Below are positions 6,861-12,046 of a stretch of DNA of 13,330 bases, in pieces; positions within the stretch are counted from its first letter, which is position 1; each line of letters starts with the position of its first letter. Position numbers and translations under genes: made by a program. Source of the DNA: DASQUK01 sp035641315. GTDB taxonomy: Bacteria > Actinomycetota > Acidimicrobiia > Acidimicrobiales > VFJN01. The DNA lies in NCBI GenBank assembly GCA_035641315.1, contig DASQUK010000122.1, forward strand, positions 1 through 13,330, in the 5' to 3' direction. Under the pieces are notes generated by a model that was given only the letters and a program-made list of their open reading frames with translations, did not search any database and was not told the origin of the DNA.

Positions 6861-8198
6861 TTACGGCTGGAGCGGCGGGTCGGCGTTGGTGGCCAGCTCC
6901 AGCGCCATCTCCGGGAACCAATCACCGGCGCCGGGATCGATCATTCCCCACTCCGGGTCGACCGTCTCGCCCGCCGGTCCCAGGCCCCGGGTGCATTCGC
7001 CGTCGGACTCGCCGGGGGTCTTCACCCACAGGTAGGCGGCGAGCAACGGCTCACCCGTGTCGAGGGTCGGCGCCCGGCCCAGCCCACGGTCGGGCGGGTT
7101 GCACCAGTCCTGCGGGTCGGGATAGGCGGGCGGGCTCCACGGTCCCTGTCCGTTGCGACTGGTGTCGATCACGTAGCGGGCCGTCGGCTCTACGTCGCCC
7201 AGCATGTTGCTGTAGCGGAGATTGATCCCCGACGTGTTGAGCTCAGGGTCATCGCTGTCGTCGCTCCACTCGCCGAAGCGATCGAGCGCCACCCCGGTCC
7301 ACTCGCCGAGCAGGTCGGCGATCTTGGCGGGGAACGGGCCGCCGTTCCAGTACTGGTTCGGGCAGTTGAAGAAGTCGCCCTCGACCACCCCGGTGGCGTA
7401 GGCGATGCACTGCGAGATCCAGCGGCCGTACTGCACGTTGTTGACCGTGTACTGGTAGTTGGAGACGTTGAGGTAGAAGCCGTCCGCATCGGCCACCCCG
7501 GCCTGAACCAGCCGGTGCGCGATGTCGCCTGATCCGAGCCAGGCGCTGTGGGTGCCGTCGAGGTAGGTCGTGACGTTGGGCAGGTCGGCCAAGGCGTCCA
7601 CGGCGTGGTTGAGCATTGCGAACCGCTCGGCCGCCGCCGTGGCCGGGTCGGCCTCCGCCGGCTGGCACCACTCGAGGGCGTTGGACCCGTCGGCGCTGCC
7701 GTAGGGGTCGTACCAGGGGATGATGCCCAGACCGTCGGGCTCGAGGATCACGATGGCCGGGTGGTCGCCGATGCCGGCGACGAACCCGTCGATCCACGCC
7801 TCGTACTCCGCCTGCGTGGTGGCCCCACCGGCGGAGAACTGGGCGCAGTCGCGGAACGGGATGTTGTAGGTGACCAGCACGGGGACCGACCGCTTGGCCG
7901 CCGCCCGGGTGACGGTCAGCCGGACATCCTGCTCCACCGACGTGGGTGTGCCGCGCTCGAACCAGACGGCCTGCGGGGTGTCGGTCATCGCCCGGATCAG
8001 GCTGGCCGCCTCCGTGTCTCCCTGTGAGATCAGCTCGGCGATCTGCCGCTTCGCCCCCGGTTGGGGCGGTGGCACGTACAGGTCGTCGCCCGTCTGCGAC
8101 GGTGCCGCCGAGGCGGGCGCTCCCACGAGCGCTCCCATCAGCAGCATCGCCACCAGGCTCGCCGCCCATCGCCACGGAATCGACATGCTGCTCTTCAT
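6861..8198 (-). CDS. Secreted glycoside hydrolase family 6 (endoglucanase/cellobiohydrolase)
   Basis: This 445-residue exported cellulase hydrolyses beta-1,4-glucosidic bonds with inversion. A signal peptide (residues 1-31, basic start, hydrophobic core, PASA-A cleavage site) leads straight into the catalytic domain. GH6 landmarks are VTYNIPFRDCAQFSAGG (109-125, Asp117 in the RDC motif), ILEPDGLG (151-158, Asp155 the likely general acid), YLDGTHSAWLG (212-222), GFYLNVSNYQ (240-249), TSRNGQG (346-352) and LWVKTPGESDG (390-400, Asp399 the candidate base). A segment at about 272-330 (GDFFNCPNQYWNGGP and an acidic stretch) is longer than in short endoglucanases and could shape the active-site loops. 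No cellulose-binding module or linker is present. Whether it acts endo or exo cannot be told. The ATG has GGAGGAGG 5 nt upstream, and a CebR-like operator lies just before it. Confidence 0.95.
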   Translation of the reverse strand: MKSSMSIPWRWAASLVAMLLMGALVGAPASAAPSQTGDDLYVPPPQPGAKRQIAELISQGDTEAASLIRAMTDTPQAVWFERGTPTSVEQDVRLTVTRAAAKRSVPVLVTYNIPFRDCAQFSAGGATTQAEYEAWIDGFVAGIGDHPAIVILEPDGLGIIPWYDPYGSADGSNALEWCQPAEADPATAAAERFAMLNHAVDALADLPNVTTYLDGTHSAWLGSGDIAHRLVQAGVADADGFYLNVSNYQYTVNNVQYGRWISQCIAYATGVVEGDFFNCPNQYWNGGPFPAKIADLLGEWTGVALDRFGEWSDDSDDPELNTSGINLRYSNMLGDVEPTARYVIDTSRNGQGPWSPPAYPDPQDWCNPPDRGLGRAPTLDTGEPLLAAYLWVKTPGESDGECTRGLGPAGETVDPEWGMIDPGAGDWFPEMALELATNADPPLQP

Positions 8199-8220
8199 GG
8201 CCCCTCCTCCATTCGAGCTG

Positions 8221-8234
8221 TGGAAGCGCTCTCA
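8221..8234. promoter_or_regulatory. CebR/CelR-like operator upstream of the GH6 gene
   Basis: The 14-mer TGGAAGCGCTCTCA matches 12 of 14 positions of the box TGGGAGCGCTCCCA bound by the LacI-family cellulose-utilisation repressors CelR (Thermobifida) and CebR (Streptomyces). The two differences fall at symmetric positions 4 and 11. It ends 22 bp before the GH6 start codon and abuts a -10-like TACCAT (8239-8234, minus strand), the normal place for a repressor block. No cebR gene is in the window. Box and gene agree, so regulation by cellobiose is a firm inference but not shown. Confidence 0.7.
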
Positions 8235-8290
8235 TGGTACGCGATCGACCGGGTGCAGGGGAGGGTTCCCGGGCCCTTGGACGCGATGAG

Positions 8291-8334
8291 GCCCCTGGCA
8301 CTCGACGGCGGGGCAGCCGCCGAGCGCCAGGGGC
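8291..8334 (-). terminator. Long hairpin between the Asp-box gene and GH6
   Basis: Outer arms GCCCCTGGC (8291-8299) and GCCAGGGGC (8326-8334) pair perfectly. After one A-C mismatch, CTCG pairs with CGAG, and after a second A-C mismatch, CGGC pairs with GCCG, leaving a 6-nt loop. In total 17 of 19 positions pair. The hairpin lies 21 bp after the stop of the Asp-box gene and before the GH6 promoter. It is most likely the terminator of the former; there is no U-run. Confidence 0.6.
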
Positions 8335-8344
8335 TGTGGGAGCC

Positions 8345-8367
8345 CGACGACTCGCTACGAGTCGTCG
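8345..8367 (-). repeat. 10-bp inverted repeat with the stop codon in its loop
   Basis: CGACGACTCG (8345-8354) and CGAGTCGTCG (8358-8367) are perfect complements. The 3-nt loop is exactly the stop codon (TAG on the minus strand) of the Asp-box gene. It is followed within 11 bp by the long hairpin at 8291-8334. The pair may act together in termination or in protecting the 3' end of the message. Confidence 0.5.
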
Positions 8368-10214
8368 CTGAAGGTCCCTCCGAAGATGTCGGAGTTACCG
8401 AAGGTGGGCGCGCATTGGTTGTTGGGGCCGGGGCGCAGCGCGTCCGAGTGCGATCCCGGCAGCTCAGCGGCCGAGGCACGGTCGCGCGGACGGTCGCCGA
8501 CCACCGGCTGGGCGCCACCGCCCAGTACGTCCTCCACGAACGCCTGCCGGTAGGCGTTGATCGCCGGGCAGACGGTGCCGTTGCGCATGTCGTTCCAGAC
8601 CGCCGAGCCGAAGTCGCGGGTGGCGACGGCGTAGTTGTAGTCGCCGAGGAACTCGGAGGTGAGTCCGTTGGCGCTCGACGCCCGGCCGTCACCGACGGCG
8701 CCCCGGTGCAACGTCGTCCACGGGCCGATCGCTCCGGTGGCGGCATTCACCTCCGCGTGGCGGACCACGCCGAGGACGCGGCGCGGTGAGGTGGTCTCGT
8801 TCCGCCAGGGGTCGAGCCAGGCGTTGTAGGTCAGCCATGCGTCGGTGCCGTCGGGCGAGATCGCGATCGCCGGGAAGTTGGCCCGGTCGGTGCCGTCGTT
8901 GGCATCAATGACCGGGGAGTAGGTCTCGCCACCGTCGGTGGAGCTCACGACGTAGGCCCGCTCGTTGTTGGTGCCGGCCCGGTCGTCAGACCACGTGATC
9001 AGGATCTGGTCGGTGGCGTCGGCGCCCGAGGGTGCCCCGTTGGCGATGTCGATGCTCGGGAAGCTGTTGGTACGGGCACCGGCGATGCCGTCGATCGTGA
9101 ACCGGCCCTGTGCGGGGTCGAACTGCCCGATCCCGGCCACGGGCTGGACGATCGCCCGCGGGCGCTCGAAGGTGGCGCCACCGTCGAAGGAGCGCGCCTG
9201 GAAGAACACGCCTTCGCGCGTCCGGATGTCGGTGCCGATCCAGACCACGTACACCACGCCGGCGCTGTCCGTGCGGATCGCACAGCCCTGGCGGCCACCG
9301 GTCTGGCTGTTGTTGGTGGCCGGCGTGAGCTGGCGCTGCCGCCAGGTGTCGCCGCCGTCGGTGGAGCGGGCGAACAGCACCGGTTCCGATCCGGCGGCGC
9401 CGCGGAAGCCCACGTTGCAGACGTAAGCGTTGCCGAAGTGCGGGCTCGACTCCGCGTTGTCGGCCCACAGCTGCTCCTTGTCGCTGAACAGCGCCTGGTT
9501 CTGCCGGGTGACCACGACCGGATCCATCCAGGCGTCGTTGTCCCCGGCGATCGCACCGGCGATGTCGTCGGACCGGGACACCGCGATGGCGCCTTCGCCG
9601 GCGAAGGGCTCGGCGCCGGGCACCTTCGTGGCGATGTTGGCGTAGTAGAGGCGCTGGCCGTTGGCCCACGAGAAGTCGCCGGCCTCGTCGGGAACCGGGC
9701 CGAAGACCAGCTCCGGGTCGCCATTGGAGACCATGCCGTTCTCGAAGTAGTTGGGCAGCGTGCCGATCGGCCCGGCCGGGTCGGGTACGCAGCCGGTGTC
9801 GGTCGCCGGCGGCTGTCCCGGCGCCACGTCCGGTTGCCCGAGGCAGCTCGGCGTGACACGGGCCGAGAACCCGGTGTAGGTCGGTTGGGTCCAGGTCCGA
9901 CCGGAATCCGTGGAGAACTGGACGCCCGACACGCCCACCCCGGGCGTGAACGGGCAGGTGCGGTCATCCCCCGCGTTGCACGCCTCCAGGTCGATGTTGT
10001 CGTTGGCACCCGCGGCCAGGATGTTGGGCTGCACCGGATTCACGGCCAGCCCCGGCTCGTTCTGCTTGTTCTGCGAGAACAGCGCGTCGTTGCTCCCCAC
10101 CGTCACCTCGGTGGAGCCACCCGGCGTGAGCGGGACGGCACCCACCAGTACAGGTAAGAGGAGGATCGTGATTAACGCCGCGGCCATGGCCCCGGCGAGG
10201 CGAGTGATACGCAT
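8355..10214 (-). CDS. Secreted sialidase-like beta-propeller protein with four Asp-boxes
   Basis: This 619-residue protein is exported by an N-terminal signal peptide (about residues 1-26: basic start, then AAALITILLLPVLVGAV). Four Asp-box (BNR) repeats with the S-x-D-x-G-x-T-W/F/Y pattern are STDSGRTW (101-108), STDGGDTW (284-291), SFDGGATF (342-349) and STDGGETY (425-432). This is the hallmark of six-bladed sialidase-like propellers. The N-terminal NEPGLAVNPVQPNILAAGAND and the C-terminal EFLGDYNYAVAT (521-532) and AVWNDMRNGTVCPAINAYR are regular parts of this uncharacterised secreted group. No FRIP/YRIP motif of true sialidases is visible, so the common label exo-alpha-sialidase would be unsafe. 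It could be a glycan-binding or surface protein. A weak GGGGGTG precedes the ATG. It is separated from GH6 by a strong hairpin. Confidence 0.85.
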   Translation of the reverse strand: MRITRLAGAMAAALITILLLPVLVGAVPLTPGGSTEVTVGSNDALFSQNKQNEPGLAVNPVQPNILAAGANDNIDLEACNAGDDRTCPFTPGVGVSGVQFSTDSGRTWTQPTYTGFSARVTPSCLGQPDVAPGQPPATDTGCVPDPAGPIGTLPNYFENGMVSNGDPELVFGPVPDEAGDFSWANGQRLYYANIATKVPGAEPFAGEGAIAVSRSDDIAGAIAGDNDAWMDPVVVTRQNQALFSDKEQLWADNAESSPHFGNAYVCNVGFRGAAGSEPVLFARSTDGGDTWRQRQLTPATNNSQTGGRQGCAIRTDSAGVVYVVWIGTDIRTREGVFFQARSFDGGATFERPRAIVQPVAGIGQFDPAQGRFTIDGIAGARTNSFPSIDIANGAPSGADATDQILITWSDDRAGTNNERAYVVSSTDGGETYSPVIDANDGTDRANFPAIAISPDGTDAWLTYNAWLDPWRNETTSPRRVLGVVRHAEVNAATGAIGPWTTLHRGAVGDGRASSANGLTSEFLGDYNYAVATRDFGSAVWNDMRNGTVCPAINAYRQAFVEDVLGGGAQPVVGDRPRDRASAAELPGSHSDALRPGPNNQCAPTFGNSDIFGGTFSDDS

Positions 10215-10223
10215 TGCACCCCC

Positions 10224-10237
10224 ATACGTCGTCGTAT
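10224..10237. promoter_or_regulatory. Dyad upstream of the Asp-box gene
   Basis: The 14-mer ATACGTCGTCGTAT is symmetric at 6 of 7 pairs (only the T-T pair breaks it). It lies 10 bp upstream of the Asp-box start codon. It has the size and place of a repressor site but matches no site I can name. The rest of the 194-bp gap to the SRPBCC gene shows no clear promoter or terminator. Confidence 0.3.
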
Positions 10238-10408
10238 CGGACGTGCACGGCGCGCCACCGACCCCTGACGCTCATGGAAGCCCGCGACGTGCTGGCGCAG
10301 CCCCGCACCCATTGACACTCCCCCCGTCGGAACGCTCGCAAACAGAGCCGACTGCCGCGATCCGCCGCCGCTACTTCCGTGTCGGCCGCTCCCCGGTGGC
10401 TGCCGGCG

Positions 10409-10909
10409 CTATCGGTCGCTGAGTGCTTCTACGCGGGCGGCAAGCTTGTCGAGCGCCATCGTCCATCCGGCGGCACCCGGGGAGTCGCCGGGAACGCCGC
10501 TGTGGGTCATCACGATCTTGGTGCGGCCACCGACGTCCTCGAGCTCGACGCGGACCTCGGTCGTCCTGGGATGCGCCTCGGGCATGCCCATGTCCGACGG
10601 CGATAACACGTTGCCGTTCTCGTCGGACATGGACTCGGTGTAGACGAGTCGCTCGTTCTCGACCACCTCGCGGTACTCGCCGGCGAACCACATCTGCATC
10701 GGGCCGTCCGGGGATTGCATCTCCATGCACACCAGACGGGTGCCCCCCACGCGCACGTCCATCTCGGCGACGGGGATGGTGGCCCCGTCGGGGCCGTACC
10801 ACGCCTTGAAGTGTTCCGGGTCGGTCCACAGCTGCCAGATGAGGCCCACCGGAGCATCGAAGCTCCGTTCGATCACCACCGCGTCCTGGGAGCCGTTGTT
10901 GTCAGTCAT
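10409..10909 (-). CDS. SRPBCC / AHSA1-domain protein
   Basis: This 166-residue protein of the START/Bet v 1-like superfamily is of the AHSA1 type. Its characteristic opening strand and helix is VIERSFDAPVGLIWQLWTDP (12-31), followed by EHFKAWYGPDG. A central GEYREVVENERLVYTES (78-93), the strand TEVRVELEDVGGRTKIVM (117-134) and the C-terminal helix GWTMALDKLAARVEAL complete the helix-grip fold, which forms a hydrophobic ligand cavity. The biochemical role is unknown for this subgroup. The start ATG overlaps the end of the ArsR gene by 8 bp (ATGACTGA, 10902-10909). This ArsR-SRPBCC coupling is very common in actinobacteria and suggests that the ArsR protein controls it, perhaps in response to a small organic ligand rather than a metal. 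Confidence 0.9.
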   Translation of the reverse strand: MTDNNGSQDAVVIERSFDAPVGLIWQLWTDPEHFKAWYGPDGATIPVAEMDVRVGGTRLVCMEMQSPDGPMQMWFAGEYREVVENERLVYTESMSDENGNVLSPSDMGMPEAHPRTTEVRVELEDVGGRTKIVMTHSGVPGDSPGAAGWTMALDKLAARVEALSDR

Positions 10910-11264
10910 CGTGGTCGCCTGTCTTTCGTTGCGGTCGGAGTTGTGTGAGGTAGTCGTCCATCCGGTCGAAGCGGGCCTCCCAGACGGGCCGGTACTGCTC
11001 GGCCCAGGTCGAGACCTCCGCGAGCGGTGCGGCGTCGAGGGCGCAGGGTCGGTACTGGGCTCGGTGACCCCGCATGACCAACCCGGCCCGTTCCAACACC
11101 TTGATGTGCTTCGAGATGGCCGGGAGCGTCATCTCGAACGGCTCGGCGAGCTCGTTGACGGTCGCCTCACCTTCTGCGAGACGGGCCAGGATCGCTCGGC
11201 GCGTCGAGTTGGCCAGTGCGGCGAAGGTCTCGCTGAGCCGATCCTCGTCGATCGCCATCGTCAT
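10902..11264 (-). CDS. ArsR family winged-helix regulator
   Basis: This is a 120-residue regulator if started at the ATG at 11264 (MTMAIDEDRLSETFAALANS). The winged helix is intact: RRAILARLAEGEATVNELAE, then the recognition helix LPAISKHIKVLERAGLV at about 48-64, then the wing GHRAQYRPCAL. It has only one cysteine and no CxCxxC or other arsenic/zinc site, so a metal-sensing role is unlikely; it fits the non-metal ArsR group paired with SRPBCC proteins. A longer reading from the ATG at 11321 is possible, but those 19 residues (MAVLSISVNYPHGKVRAAP) lie over the promoter and operator described next, so I prefer the shorter form. The ribosome-binding sequence is weak for both. ATG at 11258 is a third option. 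It overlaps the SRPBCC start by 8 bp. Confidence 0.88.
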   Translation of the reverse strand: MTMAIDEDRLSETFAALANSTRRAILARLAEGEATVNELAEPFEMTLPAISKHIKVLERAGLVMRGHRAQYRPCALDAAPLAEVSTWAEQYRPVWEARFDRMDDYLTQLRPQRKTGDHDD

Positions 11265-11275
11265 GGGTGCGGCCC

Positions 11276-11337
11276 GTACTTTCCCGTGCGGATAATTAAC
11301 CGATATGGAAAGTACAGCCATCTGCCCCTGCCGTCAA
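11276..11337 (-). promoter_or_regulatory. Promoter and concentric dyad operator of the ArsR-SRPBCC operon
   Basis: Arms GTACTTTCC (11276-11284) and GGAAAGTAC (11307-11315) are perfect inverted repeats 22 bp apart. Inside them the 14-mer CGGATAATTAACCG (11289-11302) is symmetric at 6 of 7 pairs. Both dyads share exactly the same centre, 11295.5. On the minus strand a promoter TTGACG (11337-11332), 17 bp, TACTTT (11314-11309) places the outer arm over the -10 and the inner dyad just after the transcription start. This is what an autoregulating ArsR dimer, or two dimers, would need. Confidence 0.65.
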
Positions 11338-11425
11338 TCGTGCGCGTCGGCAGACGGCCAGTTTCACCGACTCCTCGGGTTCCGTAGGTCGGTGGCACCC
11401 GAATCCGGCGCTCACCAAACTCCAC

Positions 11426-11441
11426 GCGCGCGATCGCGCGC
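11426..11441. repeat. 16-bp perfect palindrome in the divergent gap
   Basis: GCGCGCGATCGCGCGC is a perfect 16-bp palindrome centred on GATC, in the gap between the ArsR gene and the small secreted protein gene. It is unlike the flanking sequence, which is less GC-rich. It might be an operator or a cruciform-forming site; no factor is known to me. Confidence 0.4.
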
Positions 11442-11511
11442 AGCTTGGTCATGCTCGCTTACGAAGCGGGTGTCGTGGCCCCGGGCATTCCGTAGCCCCT
11501 GGGCCCCACCC

Positions 11512-11542
11512 TTGACACGCCAGGCGCTCCGCGTGCTTGATT
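11512..11542 (+). promoter_or_regulatory. Candidate promoter of the small secreted protein gene
   Basis: A perfect -35 hexamer TTGACA stands at 11512-11517. The best -10-like hexamer is TTGATT at 11537-11542, with a long 19-bp spacer. It is the only promoter-like pair in the gap 11322-11590, which otherwise holds only the ArsR promoter and the GC palindrome. Confidence 0.35.
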
Positions 11543-11590
11543 GCTTCGACAGGAATGCCGACACAGACCTCGAGTCGGCAAGGGGGCAAC

Positions 11591-11992
11591 ATGCGGAGAC
11601 GACTCGTCATTCGTGCCGCGGGGGTCGCAACAGCTGCGCTCGTCGCGTTCGCCACGCCAGCGGCGGCGTTCGAGTGCTACAACGCGCTCCGCTCGGCACA
11701 GGGAAATCAGTCTGCAGCACAGTCCAACGCGCTGTTCTCGCTCGAGGAGATCCTCACCGATCCGGAGATCGTCGGCTTGTGCCCGGATGGTGTTCAGTTC
11801 GTCCTGGCCGGGCTCGAGAGCGCGGGGTTCCGCACCGACGTGCTCATCAACTTCCGGACCCTCATGGCAAGGGGCCTGGAGAGAACGCACCCGGAGAAGC
11901 TGCAGGACGGGCGCGGGATCGATCACCTGTCCGACGAGTTCTTCGCCACCGTCGACCCGCTGATCGGGCAGGCATTCGGCATGTGTGCATAG
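11591..11992 (+). CDS. Small secreted protein of unknown function
   Basis: This 133-residue protein has a clean signal peptide (MRRRLVIRAAGVATAALVAF, cleavage after ATPAAA at about residue 26). The mature part of about 107 residues starts FECYNALRS. It has three cysteines (29, 64, 132), so one disulfide between distant parts is likely. Sequence composition is helical, with no repeats and no membrane segment after the leader. I do not recognise a family. The ATG at 11591 is preceded by AAGGGGG 5 nt upstream; earlier in-frame starts (TTG 11537, ATG 11555) would put 12-18 polar residues in front of the signal peptide and are less likely. It is divergent from the ArsR operon and convergent with the LuxR gene, so it is probably transcribed alone. 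Confidence 0.72.
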   Translation: MRRRLVIRAAGVATAALVAFATPAAAFECYNALRSAQGNQSAAQSNALFSLEEILTDPEIVGLCPDGVQFVLAGLESAGFRTDVLINFRTLMARGLERTHPEKLQDGRGIDHLSDEFFATVDPLIGQAFGMCA

Positions 11993-12036
11993 CGCTCGCC
12001 TCCGCCCGCCGCGACCACGGCCACTGACGCGAGCGC
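11992..12036. terminator. Inverted repeat between convergent genes
   Basis: GCGCTCGC (11992-11999) and GCGAGCGC (12029-12036) are 8-bp complementary arms that begin at the last base of the stop of the secreted protein gene and end 10 bp before the LuxR stop. The 29-nt loop is long, so the structure is weaker than the others in the window. It could serve both converging genes. Confidence 0.3.
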
Positions 12037-12046
12037 GGCCGAGCGA

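Noticed and set aside
8355..10214. Calling the Asp-box protein a true sialidase
   Set aside because: Asp-boxes define the fold only; no FRIP/YRIP motif is visible, so an enzymatic label is not supported.
10902..11264. Calling the ArsR protein an arsenic or zinc sensor
   Set aside because: It has a single cysteine and none of the known metal-site patterns; pairing with an SRPBCC gene suggests another signal.
11459..11926. A 155-codon minus-strand frame overlapping the small secreted protein
   Set aside because: The opposite frame has a clear signal peptide and ribosome-binding sequence; this one has neither and is Arg/Cys-rich without pattern.
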